DNA of 64,000 nt from Periplaneta americana (lineage: Eukaryota; Arthropoda; Insecta; Blattodea; Blattidae). The notes under the pieces were generated by a model. The model saw only the letters and a list, made by a program, of their open reading frames with translations, was not told where the DNA came from and did not search any database. The stretch is taken from positions 183,422,396 through 183,486,395 of the forward strand of contig NC_091120.1 of assembly GCF_040183065.1 (NCBI RefSeq), written 5' to 3'. The translations under genes and the position numbers were made by a program. Positions 23,368 through 38,300 of this stretch are shown one piece after another (positions within the stretch are counted from its first letter, which is position 1; each line of letters opens with the position of its first letter).

Positions 23368-26300
23368 AGTAATAATGATATTAATAATATAATAACAATA
23401 ATAATTAATATCATGAATAAACATTTCCTATCGGAGGCACTTAAACTAGTTGCATCTGGCCTCACCGAGGATTTCGATCACCGGCCGCTACTGTAATAAT
23501 GTCGTTTCAACCACGAGAATGATGTTGGGAAGGCTCCGAATTATAAGTCGATAAGTTTATGGAACCGCACGTTTGAAAAGATAGCAGCCGTTTACAATGT
23601 CATGTCAACCGTGACAATGACGTTGGGAAGGTTCCGAATTATTATTAGTCCATACGGTTATCAGTTATGGTACCGCAGGTCTGAAAAAATTGTAGCTGTT
23701 CACAATGTCGTTTCAACCATGAGAACGATGTTAGGGAGGTTGCAAATTACAAATCGATAAGGTTATGGTACCGAATGTCTGAAGAGTGAGTTAGTGGGTT
23801 TTAAAGGGGCGCGTCAGCTACTATGGCTATTTGCGCCCTTATCTGTAATTCTTAACAAAACCACGTCTGAAGAAATTGAATCTGTTAAAGATATCTTTTT
23901 AACCATGAGTCTGTCGCTGGCATGACTCCGAATTATAAGTCGAAGTGTCTGAAGAAATTAGAGCTGTTAACATGACGTAGAAGCCACCGACGTAGTTCAG
24001 ACGACTGAGGCGCGTGTCTACTGTTCCAGAGTTGCGCTCGGGTGTAGGTTACTTTCCCGCTTGGGCAGATTCCTTTGTTGGATATTTTTCGAGCTTTTCC
24101 CCAACCATAAAGCAAATGTTAAGTGAACTATGGCGAATCTTCGGCGTCATCTCGCTATTACCAGTACCATCGACGTTAAATAACCTAGTATTTCCTACAA
24201 CACCGTCAAAATAACGAACTAAACAGAAATAATAACGTATACTGTTGGACATAAGCGTGTTCTCGAAATTTGAACCTTCACATTTCCTATGATACATGCA
24301 GGGTCTCCGAGAATCAGTGGCGAGCTTTAGATTGACTTTTATGAACAACAAGAATATTAACATAAAATTAGTAACCCTATTCTTTAAACACGTGTTATGT
24401 AGTTTTGAGATATGGAATTATAATTTATTTGACGTAAATATGAACGTTATTCACATTTCTACTCATTCAATACTCAGTTTATGAGTATTTAATTAATAGA
24501 CTAAATATTTGAATTCCTTTATTTTAAGTGGGGATACCGGAAGGTATTTCGAGCAAGAAACGGTCATGCACTTGATGTATATTTTTGCGTTGAGTTTCAA
24601 GAAGTAAGAATGTGTTTACATATTTTATTTTCATCATGCAAATAGTTTGGTGGAAACTTCGTTATGTAATGTACGTTACGATATGAGATATACCGGTTTT
24701 CCTAGGGTGACGTGCATTGATAATTAAAAGAAAGAAGTTAGTACAATCACATGATTATGTACTGTCACTATGACGTAATTCCATCAGCAGGTAAGGTTAA
24801 ACTCGCTTGCAGGGTACTTAACAAAATCCTAAGAGACTTTTCAGAATAATATTTTCACATTAAAGACAGTAATAGTAATATTATGATTTTTATTACCTTT
24901 TCATAAAAGGAGATATTCCGAATTAATATAAATAAAACTGTAAATCATTTTATAATATTTATGTTCTCAGTTATATTTTTTTAATACGAATAAATGTAAT
25001 ATCTTCATTAAAACAGACGATAATGTTTCCAATTGGACCCCGCAACTCTTAAGGCCAGCCCTGCTGACACACAAAATACAGGGGCATCATTTTATTTTTA
25101 CTTCAACTTTTATTGTACCTGAGTTTTTTAATGTACTTCGCTCCCACCCCTTCTACTAAGGAAGTTCCAACTCCACAAAGAACCAAGACCGCAGATAGTA
25201 AGCAGTACTGAGTTACTGAGTATAGTACTTTCCAGAAATATGTTCGCGTTTTCCAGTGACGAAAGAGCTTTCAATATTGAATCATATTTTCGCACAGGTA
25301 CTGTCCGTTTGCCTACGTCGCATCCCGATTTCCCCCACCTGCTTCTGCTCGCCCCTCTGTAATAGCTGGGCTGTCTTAGCTCTTTTCTGAAAACATTAAT
25401 TTCTCTTAGGAATTGGAAGTTTACGTAATATTATACAGCTGTTTAATTTAACTTAAATAAAAGGGCCTCGTTAAGTATTAACTGTCACGTGATTTCCTCC
25501 CTTTCTACAATCCTGCGGCATAACCACTTGGACGGACAGTAGATAGCATGTCTGAGTAATTTTATATTTTCGGGTCGGGCAGAAGTGAAGATTGAATTTA
25601 CAGTACGTAGAGTAGGTACAGAATTATTTCAACATCAGTTACTAGTACGAAGGACGAAACTGGCAATTGGAATTAGATGCAATAGTCTATAGTGCGATAA
25701 TATGCACAAAAAAACTGAAGCCTGTATTGAAACGAACGGCCACCATTTTCAAAATTGTGTTTAAATATTCATATTATGATTATTTTTCAATTTAACTTCT
25801 TTCTCTATATTGTACGCTAATGTGCTGTAGACAGTATACACTGCATAATGAATGCGTTCGCATGGATAACTCACTTCGTGAGTGAAAACACTTATTCTTA
25901 ATACTGTACTGTACTTTGATTAAAGAAAAACCTAATGAAAATTATCAAACTCAAAATCGCTATATTTCCTAGTTTACGTAAATGGATGAACTACTTTTCT
26001 TCCATCCTATACCTAGTAGAGTGATTTGTGTTTTACGCCAATATCATCGAACTCCAGTCTTTGAGGGGGGAGCAAGCGGTGTTTCCGGTTCTCTAAAGGT
26101 ATAGACAGGTTAATATTAAAAATGTTAGTAAAAATAAAATGATGTCCCTGTATATGTAGGGAAGACTGTTTTACCTTGAGCATAGTGTACCTTTGATAAT
26201 TTTTTGTTTCTGATTTTTGGTGCTACTCAAACTGAAGTAGACTGTAGTGAAAGCCACTAGGTAGCTCTGGTCATTGTTCCGGTTTGTGTTATTACAAGAT

Positions 26301-27073
26301 GTGAGTTCTGGACGGAACAATTTTTGGTACCAAAAGTAAATACTGTATTTTAACTGTTATATGTTTTCTAACAAGAAACCAATTTGTATTTGTAAATACG
26401 GTGTGTTCCCTTTATTTGGCGAGTAAATACACAATGTTTGTGTGTGTGTGTGTCTAATGCCTACCCACTTCACCTGCGTGATTCGGGTTCCGCATACTGC
26501 TGACAGATGGCAGGACTGTGACTCATTTTCAAATTGCACATCACTTCGGCGGGCCACGTTATGCGTGATGTGTATCTGTGAAGAGTGATGTCATGTAGTA
26601 GGGTGAGTGTATGTTAAGTGTTCGTGTAAGTGTAGTGAGGATGATGATGGAGGTGAGGAAGGGAAAAGGGGAAAATCCTGTCGAATAGCACCAAGAGGTC
26701 CGCCAGGCTTAACGTCCCCATTCGACGGACGAATCACTATCAACAGTGACATATGCCTTTCCTTCATATGCACTGCTTAGAGAATTGAGATTTAACCCAG
26801 GCATATTGGTGCACAATTTAGTGCAGGGATGTCGAACAGCGCTCTCGAGCTGTGAACTGCAGAGCCTTCACTCCTCTCTTACCGTGCAACGGTTGAACAC
26901 AGGTAGCAGGCAGTCCGGCAAAATGATCGTATACAAAAGCGAAACTGCGGCGGATGGTACTTTCATAACTTTTATATATCTTACCAATTGATTAGGAACT
27001 CAGTTTAGATTTGCACTTGATGAACTCTGATAAACAAAGAATGTGGCCTACATGAGGATGAATTATGATGATG

Positions 27074-27139
<66 letters not shown>

Positions 27140-27193
27140 TTTTAACTACTGGGTCATTCCATGAATGTTGTTCGTTAGTGACGGAAATAAATG

Positions 27194-27241
<48 letters not shown>

Positions 27242-30200
27242 TTGTTAATATCATGTTTAAAATATCAACTTTGTGTGTATGTGTTGTAGCAGTGCATCTT
27301 CAAGTTCAGAAACATAAACTGTTTTGATGTATAAAATTTATTAATTTTCTCGTGACTTGAAATTTGTTCATAGTTTTTGTTATAGTTTCAGAAATATCTT
27401 CGCCTCGAGTTCGGTCCTTTAGTGAAATGACATCTACAAGATCTCCATGAACATTGAAATCTGAATCGACACTCCTTATGAATATACTGTAGCTAGCTGC
27501 GCCGCATCTTTCCGGTCGGTACTTTCATCAAGAGGTATAGTGAGTAATAAGTGAATGTTTTCATTCTTGCTATCAGTTGTTCCTCCAAGTTACCTCCCAT
27601 TTATGGTACGCGCTCTGCAAAAATATCACGAGACAAACATATAGATTTAAAATCATTAACGTATTCCGGACATATCCTTTTTGCAACAGCTATGAGACAG
27701 CCTTCCACAAATTCTCCGTCAGTAAATAGCTTTGAAGCCGTTGCAATAATTTCACAAATTTTGTAGCTAGCACGAACCAAGCTTATTCTACTGACACCCG
27801 ATGATGATGGAAGGTTTTCTGAATTCAATCTTGATTTTAATTCTTCTACAGCCATTTCATGAGTGAAACCGGATAATTTTTCTGGTCCCTGAGCTTCAGC
27901 ATGACGTGTAGAATTAAAATGCCTTTTAATATTATGATGGCTAATGTATCCAAGTTCTTTTCTACATATTAAGCAATGTGCCTTTCCGTCCTTTAAGATA
28001 AATAAATATTTATCTGTCCACTCACTATTGAATCGTCGTTCCATATCCCTACCAGCCGCCAGAGTTGATAAACACACTGCGTACAGAACACTGCTACAGC
28101 GAGCTGACTGACGGTCGTTTCAGCTCAGCTACGGTAGGAAACCATATTAATCGTTTCACAGTTTGAGAGCGCTGTTCGACATCCCTGATTTAGTGATTAG
28201 AAGTTGTGCATCACCATCTCTCCTATAGTCGCGACGCTGTTATTCCCGGCGTGACTCCTCCTCTTTGCTTACGTCTTAGGATATGAAGGCTCTATAAAGT
28301 CTAGGTAGGTAGTATCGTTCGCCATTTTTGTTCTTTCGTTGGCGAGCTACCAGACGAGGAATCTATTTGCCGCACCGTTAAACATTATCATGTCGTAGCT
28401 CCTATGATAATAAATTAAACGCACTGTAATTCAGCAAATAATTGAGCGGCAAATAACGTCCTCGTGTGCTTTCTGCGAACGCCAACGAAAGACCCAAAAT
28501 GGCGGGCGATTATATTAAGTATTTATCGAGCCTTAAGAAATGAATAACGTCTTCCTCAGCAAATCACAAGACGCACACGTTTAAATGTAGCCGACCTGCA
28601 ACGTGATTGGCTGCCGGAAATTAGAGCGACGGGACTATAGTCCCGAAGTAGAAATTTTACAAGACAATTTCTGATCCCGACGGGAATCGAAACCGGGGCG
28701 GCTAGTCTGTAGACAGACATGCTACCACAGAGCTAACTCGGCGGAAAAATACATTATGTTAATTTCCATGATTTATTCTCATCTCTAGTTTAGGCAGCCA
28801 GGTTTGTTTCAACGTGCACTCTCTTGTACCTTGGATCACAAAAATCTTACACCAAGGAACACGATGCTATCGGTTTTTGCTTTTCTTTTATTTTAAGATC
28901 ATGCTAAGAAGTAAGTCTAGAGTTAAGAGGATCGATTCTAATTGATCCGGATGCCTTGAAGAAGTTGTTGAAGCTGTTATGGCTCCTCCAGAAATTAAAC
29001 CTCGAACAGAGAAGCCTGCAAGTGATGGCAAATACATTTTTTTAAATTAGGCCTATTGAGAGTATTTACAGCTATAATTTCACCTACATTCCCAGTGTTT
29101 TTCAATGTTCCAAGATACAACAGAGTATGATCCAATGTACAGTAGTGGCAAAAAAAACCGGACCGACGGGATAATCAGTACCCTAAATGAGCCACTGCGT
29201 ATGTCACGCCCGCATTCACAAGATAGCGAGTAATCTATTGAAATTGTTGTAGTTTCGACTGCTGACGTAGCCCATTTCGAAAGCCATTAGAAAATAAGCT
29301 GGTAAAATTCAAGTTCTGGGAATAAAAACTTAATTAAGTAGTAAAATATCGCTGTAATCGAAAAGCATTGGGAATAAATTTGAATAAGGAACAAAAAAAG
29401 TTTCCATCCCAGGCAGGATTCGAACCACGAAAGTCTTAGTTACCAGTCTGTCGTGCTGTCACTATGAACAAGGCTCTGAAATCAGCTACAAGGGTTGATC
29501 CGTTTTTTTTTGCCGCTACTGTACACGAACCTGTTGTACCATGCAAAACTTTACATACTCCTGCATTTTATTTTTTTCACCCTTAATAGTTCTGTAAAAC
29601 GTGAAAATACCTGTAGGAATCTTCAATAATTATTATTTCAATCATTTTTTTCAACAGTAATCTCACTAGACGTTTTGATTTATCTAGAGAAAATCAAAAC
29701 TCGAGTGGGATTTAATTGACTATTACACGATTAGAAGAAATTATATAAAGATTAGAAGTAACGAAGTACTCCAATACAATAAAATATTAATTGACTTAAG
29801 AAAATAAAACTGTCTTCAAATGTATTATTGTACCATCTCAACATTACAAATATTACGCTAGATGCATGCTAGATGGCAGTAGTGAGCAATGCCTTCTCGT
29901 CGAGAAGTTCTCGATCTACTATACACGATGGCAATGTTACTAGTCAAGAAGGCTTTGTTGATTCAGTTTCATTTTTATTAAAATGCAACATTCCACTTCA
30001 ATTATCAGAATTCCAGTAAGCAACGTCACTTGGCAGATGATTTTCAATAAATCTTAATTATTAAACAATCTCTGATACGTGACTATCCATAATATCATAT
30101 AGAAGCTATAACATAACCTAACTAATATACACAAGTGTTAGAAAAGTTTTAATTAACGACGATGACATAGAAAATAAAAATGAATAATTTTAAAAGGAAT

Positions 30201-30480
30201 AATTATTGAATGTACAATTCTCAAATTTGAATATGGTTGGTGGTTCAATTGATGTTATATTGGACGTGTGGGTAATAGAAGTGGAACTCGTTGATTTAGG
30301 CCTACATGGTGTATTCAACTTATTCAGGATTTCCGAATGGTGCTTTTCATTTATTTGTAAATCGGATTTCAGAAGATGCATAGGTATGATCAGTGATTTT
30401 TATTAATTCTTGTTCTTGAATGCCAATGCGAGTCATATTTGAAACTGCTGTGCATCGACTGGAGTGGTTTGAATTTTATC

Positions 30481-30520
<40 letters not shown>

Positions 30521-32289
30521 TTTTTGACGTCCAGACCAGCGCAGTTTCAAATGTTGGCAAACAAAGAAACAAATGCTAGGGACGCGATAAAATTAAACAA
30601 ATGCTAGGGACGCGATAAAATTGTGCGATAAGCAGCCATGATTGGTTGAAATACGTTCTTTCGTACCGTTTTATTGGTCAAAAGTAGTATGACCTAGTAA
30701 GAGTGTAATAGTCATTGTAAAAATTTTATTTCTCAAAATTAAAGAAAAATAAATAAAATGTGGAAAGTGATTCAAAGTACAACAATCTCCCCTATTAGTT
30801 CACCCTAAGTACGACAATTTTGTTCACATCACACATGATATTTGATGTAATCACTACATTTCTGTTTCTTCACTTTGGTATAGCTTGGCTTTTCGAGGGC
30901 TGAACTAGGGACAAGTATGTACGCTTAGGCATGCCTTGCCTTTTGTGCGCCCTATACAGGATATGCGATGATTGCCCAAGTCCGATGGGTGGCCTGGGAG
31001 GCATGTGAATCCGATTGTGACAGGTGGGCCATCTTGACCCAGCACGTGACAGGGCAAGGTCCCGCTTCGCGGACGAGTAGCTTGATAAGCCCAATGACCT
31101 GGTGCCCCAAGCCCTTCCCACATGACTACCGGAAACCCGTGCTATCCCCAAGATCACTAAACCTATTTTCACTATTGCAGATGATAGGCTAAATGAGTGA
31201 GACGTGAAATGTGCTGGTGAAGTCACAAAGGAAAAGAGGAGTACCCCGAGAAAAATTCTCTGCAATTCCCACTTTGTCCACTACAATTTCCATCACTTCT
31301 GGCCGGGGATCAAACCGGCCGCTTCGATGGAAGACCAGCGCACAAATTTGTTCACCTTTAACACGATTTTGTTCCCATCACGCATGAAAATTTGTGTAAG
31401 TTATCGTCGCATATAGGCTACTAGGCGTCATTACATATGGTACTTTTATTTTTCCAGGATACATGCTCGCAGACCAAGGCTATGATGTGTGGATTCCCAA
31501 CGCACGCGGTAACGAGTACTCAACGATGTACACTCCTCAAAGAGATCCTCGAACAAGAGAGTTCTGGGATTTCAGGTAATACTTGCAGCCCTTTCAATTG
31601 ACTCAGGAACAAAATGTATTTTGTTCATAGTTCAACTTATGCCTTCTCCCCGTTCATCGTCTCCTTTGTCTTCGCACATATTTTGATCTCTTTGGTATTA
31701 ATTATCTAGACTATTGCTTTACAGCAGCGGCGGATTTTCAGGGGAGGCAAGGGAGGCCGTGCCTCCCCTAATATTTTACCAGAACACAATATGGCAGTAA
31801 TAACTCCAGCTGAATTAAGATCACTAACAAGTTATAGGAAATGACGAACATTTTTCCTTTTATTTTAATTTTACTATTCACTACGAATAAGATGTACGTT
31901 ACGTAAAGTCGACCACATCCAGTTGGTGATGCCCGCATGCTATACTGTAGTCTTATATATGATCTAGGACTGTAGATAGCACAAATAATTCGTACTGAAT
32001 AATAACAGATAGCGCTGTAACCTGTATAGTCGACATCTAGCAGCCTGCTGTGTCTGTGCGAGACCAGGAGAGAGGAGTCGGCTACATGACGCTACTCCCC
32101 GGTAACCATGACAACAGCAGTTCGACCAATAAGATAGCTGGTTAGCGGAGTGTTTAAACTTGGCTAGAACGCGCGAGGGGAGCAAATTTGGAGACGTCCT
32201 ACTCACCGCTGACAACTGATTCGACTGTGCTGGGAAGCTCTCTCTCTTTCTCTCTTCTTGGTTTTAGAAATTTAAGTCACGTGTTGTTA

Positions 32290-32326
<37 letters not shown>

Positions 32327-35300
32327 GTAAAAGTTATCTTTTATGTTGTTAGATTTTTCTCTTGTTTGCAGGTATTCCTGTTAATTTTTTTCTTTTGTGT
32401 TACGAGATATATTTATTTATACAGGATCTTAAATATCTCGAGAGTTTAGAAACAAATGCAGATTTGTCTTTAGCTTCTTCTAGTAGCAGTTGTTCAGTAT
32501 GTTGTGACCTAAATGATCGGTTTGAGAAGAAAGAGGATCGTCGAGTTAATTTGCTGTAAAATTAGACTATGTAATAGTAATGAGCAAGCCCCGGATTCTT
32601 AGGTTCGAATCAATGTTGTTGCTATCCCGTTACTCTCGAAATATTGCTGTTTTATTCGTTTTATGTAGCAAAGGGTAACATTCTTAAATTCAATATGACC
32701 TAAAAAGACCTAATTCGTAGGTTAGGATTTAAATATCCTAAACAGAGACAATCTTTACCAATCCGTTGTAATATATTAACAGTAGCCTATTTGTTCATTT
32801 TTATTTTTTTCCCGTAAAATCATATAAGTTTCTAAATATAAGATTTAAAACCCTAAAACATAAATTGGAAAACCTCATTTTAGTTTCTTAAAACCTATAA
32901 ATTCTGCGCTTGGTAATGAGGTAAGTCACAGGCCTCATATTTTTATATTCTCATCAGTTTTTGGCCTCCTCAACTTTCAAACCCACCGTCCGCTACTGCT
33001 TTACAGTAGTTTATCAACTCTATTTCATTCTCCTTTGTGTGGGTTAGTGGGTTTTTGATCTCTCTGTCTCAATTATGGATCTAAGTTGCAGATCATTATA
33101 TGCAAAATGTATTCTTTTTGGAGCATATCTGAAACGAAGGCTATGGTAAATTTCTAAATTCCAATATGTATTTAATATCGAATATGATGGAAATCTTTCA
33201 AGAAGCTACTATCCAAAATTCTGTTCTTCAGAGCATTGTAGACATTTGAATGTGCTTTAACTCAAAATTTATTTCTATCTTCTTCTAATAAATTCATTAT
33301 GTTCACAGGATTTCTTTTCACCCTTTTCCAGCCATTTATGCTCATTTCTATATGATGAAGAATTCACGTGAATTTATCAATTAAAAACTGTGCTATATGC
33401 ATTGCAATTTTGCGCGGTCCACTATAAATGATTGTTCGATATATAGAAATTCAGCATGTTCTAAGAATTCATTTGAAGATTGGTACATAACTTTAAATGG
33501 TAAGTCCGATCGTACAAATACCGCAACACCACCTCCACGTTTACACACATGATCATTTCTACAGAAGCCTTAATTATTATCTAAACTTACAAGAGTGGGC
33601 AACTTTTAAACTGTTAGAATGCAAGCTGGGGCCCGTTTCACAATCCTTACAAATTACAAATTACAAATTTACAAATAGCAAGTAAAAGTTTACAAATGCT
33701 TGTAAATTGTGTTTCATAATGATATTTTATTAGTTTGTAAAGTCTGACGAACTTTACAAAATCAGCTAAAGAAATTTACAAATACGCATTATTGGTTACA
33801 CAATATCGCCAACGACAGTTTACAAAAATCGCTAAGGAGCAGAGCTAAAATCGCTGTATTTTTACTACTATCGATACATATGTTTATATTTTGTACTAAA
33901 ATAGATTATTCTAAGCTTGCTGATTCATATTTCACCAACAGAAAATATAAAGTATTGTTAAAAAAAATTAAAAATATTTAGATTTTTATATATTGGCGAC
34001 AATGGAGTTTCATGTGATGTGATTGGTCGAGTACGTTTGTTACTTAAATGATCAAAGTTAGCACAAAATTCAGTCAAATAAGTAAATAACAGATTTGGTC
34101 CACGTACAAATATGCAATTTATAAAATAATTACGATGCCTAAACAGAAAATCAGGTTAATTTTTTGTGTTGATCCATCAGTATTTATTAATGTTGCATTC
34201 CTAACCTCTCAAACATTAGTGATCCCATCAGCAGCATAAAAATTCTGTGCTATAGTAAATAACATTTTGGTGATCAAAAACCTGCCCCGAATTTAACTCT
34301 TTTAACATCAACTACCCTGTGGGCACTTTTGCACACTGATATCTTAGAAATTCCATGCTTATCTGCTAACCCACGGAACTGACAGCTAGTATGCATCCAA
34401 TGCAAAACAATACAGTTCTCGCTTTGAGGTTAGGGCATCACTTTTCTCTTTTGGATGTTGGATATGATGTGCCATATCTTGTAAGAGAGATTCCAGCGAA
34501 ACGGGACTAGAAACGACTTCATAATACCGCGTAAGTAGTGTCGCTATTGCATTATTGAATTATTTATTTTTGGTGCAAGGAACTTCTATATTAAGTGCGA
34601 GTATTTAGGTATTAAATACAGTCTTCGTATATAAATACTTACGCGGTATTCTTAAGTATAGCGCGGGACTCATTTTTTTTTTATATAAAATTAGATCGGC
34701 CAGAGGCCGTTTACCAAAGTTATCTATTTTGTTTTCTGTTTCCGTTTTACATTTGTTTCCTTTGTTTTACTTACACTAATACAAACACAACACCCATGCC
34801 CAAGGCGGGACTCGAAACCACAACCCTTCGGACCAAGCGATAGGGATATGCCGTGGCCCTACCGCTTGAGCCATCCGGGCTGGCAATTCGAAACCTTTCA
34901 TTAAATTTATAGAATGATACGAACGTGTTATTAATTCTCGCCCGGAGAATTTTACGTATACGTCTTCGTTTGATTAGGCCTAAATTCAATATCTATGTCC
35001 GACTCATTAGAACTCCTTAATAATATCAAAACTGCGTTAGTTTAATTCTTGATATTATCCAGTTACTCAAAAATTAATTTAATAAGTATTTCTTTATTGT
35101 ATTTATTCATAATTTGTTGCAATATCAAACTTTACACACCTCAGAGGTATTGTAGAAAATGTGCTAATTTTACAAGTAAAATGTACACGTTTGTAAAATT
35201 ACTCTTCATTGTGAAACAGAATACTTGTAAAGTGAGCAAAATTTAATTTGTAAAGATTTGATTTCCTTTGTAAAGTTCAACATTACAAACAAAGATTGTG

Positions 35301-38300
35301 AAACAGAAGTTTACAATTTACAAGCAAAGTTTACAATTTACAAAGATTGTAAACATTTTGAAACAGGCCCCTGAAGAACAACTTTAACTAGGCACTAGTT
35401 GAATGCTGTAACACTGCTATAATGCTGCAACACACTAAATCCCACATATTGTATACTGTGTAAACGTAGTAATGTACAATGTACAGGTGGTTTAATATTT
35501 TAACGTGGAATCAAAGTACAGCAGAAATATGTAATCCACACAACCGTGTCGCACAGCTCTATTGTGGTTTTGGCTGTATGAGGACAGTACACTGCACCAC
35601 ATTATGTGCTTAGAAAGAATTAATTTATTTTGTGCGAGATCGTGCGTATTTGCTTGCTTTCCGCACACAACCAATACGCGGTAAGTGTGAAATACCACAT
35701 TCAGTATTCCCAACGTAACACACATAACAATTTCCCTATTCTTACCGCTTAAGCGTCATATTCATTTTACTGCTTTAGGCTTTTAACATATTATTTTTAA
35801 AGACGTTCAATATTGTAATAATTATAAATTGCAAACTTACCACTGCAATTTCACTTTAATTGCACTGTTAATTATTGTTCTTAAATATTTTCAAAAATTA
35901 AGTAAACTCTACAACACCACAAAAGTTACTGCATTTGTAATGCAAGTAACATTAAGGAAGCCGTGAAAAAATCAACAAGATTCCAGACTCATCATAGACT
36001 GGGGGGAAAAAAAGACAGACGTATATCACGGCCTGCTGGAGTATAGTAAACACAGAAAACATTTTATAGGAACGATGTTGAAGATAGATATATTTGTTTT
36101 CCAAAGTTGCCGTCATTGAACAGAAACCAAGTTGGAGATTTCATTGCAACTAATTAGAAATTCCTCTTTCAGGTATGTAATAAACGATCTTCGCACAAAA
36201 TAATGTACGATACACTAGCGGTATGTTTGTTTTCATGTTCTCGTAAATTAAAAGAGCTCAACTACTTTTCGCTTTTTCAGTCTTTTCCTCGAACATGAAA
36301 ACGTCAGCATACCGCTCTTGCAACGCATATTATTATTGTAATGACGACTTTGTTTTTTTTTCTCTCTGAAAAGTGCAATTTAGCCTCCTTTGGGCTTTTA
36401 GCATTTTTTATCCGTTGTTAGGACCTACAGGATTCCAACACTCGTATCCCGTAGGTATGCTGCAATTTTCTAATTACGAAGCAAAGAAAAAAATATATAG
36501 GGTAAAACATACAAATCTGATCCCTACTTAATAACGTTTTATTAATGATTACAGTTTCAAACAACTTATTGACGTTATATTTATTTGTGAATTGTATCGA
36601 CTAGGCTACCAATTGCATTGCTGTCTTCAGACTAGACCTCACTGAATGGGGAAGCTATTATGAAAAAGTTAACAGGACGAATAAAATGAACTGAAATAAA
36701 AAATGTAATTCAAATTCAAAACATTCTTCCATCCCAATCATGCTCAGCAACCACGAACAGTATAAACGTTTTATTCAATTACACGGATTCGATGATTTCT
36801 CTGTCATATTTTGTGTTTGTCATGCATTTACACAATGTTCTAATTACGTTCATATATTTATTTCCCGCTGTCTACGTTCATACATTCATAAAATCCATTT
36901 TTTTAACTATAACGACTCGACCTGCACTCCCTTGATCACAACTCGATATAGCCACTTCGGGATCCATCTACTTGTTTGCTCAATTTATGATCTTCCACGC
37001 ATTAACAGTGGTGAATTTTTCCAGCCTGGACGAAGGCGGTGTTTATGACTTGCCGGCTGTAATCGACTATATCCTGGAGAAGACTGGAAAGGAGAAGATC
37101 ATTTATGTGGGGCACTCCATGGGCACCACCTTGTTCTACATCATGATGTCTCAACGGCCCGAATACAACGAGAAGATCACGGTCATGATCGGTTTAGGCC
37201 CCATCGCCTACGCGGGTCATACCAAAAATGGTGTGGGTAATTTGCTGGGCTATCTATCCGATCCACTCAGCGTAAGTATCAATCTAGCAATAATGAGTAT
37301 GCGTGAGACTCAAGCGAACTGATTGCGACAAACTCTGATGGTAAGCAGATACAGTCAACGCAGACAGCATATGTAGATATGACATTATCTGTAAGCTCGG
37401 CTGACGTCAGACGGAGAGTGGGGATTGCCCTACTACAACTCATTACAAAAATATCAGTTCAAGGAGGCATGCTTAGCTTGTCATTTCTTTGGGCCTATAT
37501 TACACTATCAAATTTCTGTGTCACAGAATATGATAAAATATTTGATCAAATAAATATGATCAAATATAAGATTTTGAGTATATTACACTATGTCAAAGCT
37601 TTTATCATATCTTTCATCACAGTTCTAATAATGGATTCACAACATTTCTATGCCTGTTACAACTGTACATGCAGTAAAGGTTATCACATTATTGGCCTAC
37701 TAAAGAATAAATCAAAGAAAAAACGTATTTCATCGGCGAAGAGTGTAAACCTGCTAACAAAAAAGGAAATTTTACAGGGGACACAAAAACCTCAGTATAA
37801 ATGAACTCTGAAACTTTAGGATCAAATCCAAAGTACAGGTGGTGAAATTACAGTTAATTTATACTCAGTTTTTTGTTTCCCCTGTAAAATTTCCTTTTTG
37901 TTAGTTAGTAGGTTTACACTCCAAGTCGACGATTTAGGTTAGAGATTGGGGCAGGGAGAACAGATACAAAAGAAATCCATAAAATTCTACTGAGAGAACT
38001 TCATTGTCAAGATGTGAAATCCTATACAAAGTATACTAAGTATTTAATAATGGATGGTGGAACATTTCATATGTCTCATAATCTAATATTAAAACTTTTG
38101 TGGTTTTCACAGACCATGTGTACTTAATGTCTGCCACTTTCTTTCTTCTGTCACAGATTTTATCAAAGGTATGGTGATGACTATAACGTTTATCACAGAA
38201 CTATGCCACAGCTAGATGTGATCAAAGATGATATATTACACTGTGAAAGATTTTATCATATATATTTTATCAAACTTCTGTGACACAGAAATGTGATAGT

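Larger units (their letters stand above)
22200..23982 (+). repeat. Tandem array, ~100-bp unit, interrupted by two insertions
   Basis: Units begin AACCATGAGAATGACGTTGG and include GGTTATGGTACCGCACGTCT. Unit starts are near 22203, 23509, 23607, 23715 and 23901; after removing the hAT (22293-23493) and the short insert (23786-23864) the spacing is about 98-108 bp. The units are diverged from each other, so the array is old. Confidence 0.8.

Noticed and set aside
22200-23982. CRISPR-like array
   Set aside because: Units are whole ~100-bp tandem copies without spacers, and the genome is eukaryotic.
27043-27327. Frames of poly-Asn on plus and poly-Leu on minus
   Set aside because: They are translations of ATA microsatellites inside the hAT element.
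30870-31265. 131-codon minus frame and its overlapping frames
   Set aside because: They fall in a SINE-like body without any conserved protein motif.
34771-34989. Possible tRNA-Leu/Ser gene on the minus strand
   Set aside because: The boxes are tRNA-like, but acceptor and anticodon arms do not pair well and a SINE body follows.
36972-37322. Taking the whole 116-codon open frame as an exon
   Set aside because: A canonical acceptor at 37024 and donor at 37272 give the conserved lipase segment with matching phases; the rest is intron read-through.
37379-37804. 141-codon frame in intron 4
   Set aside because: It runs across a MITE and its inner palindrome and shows no protein motif.
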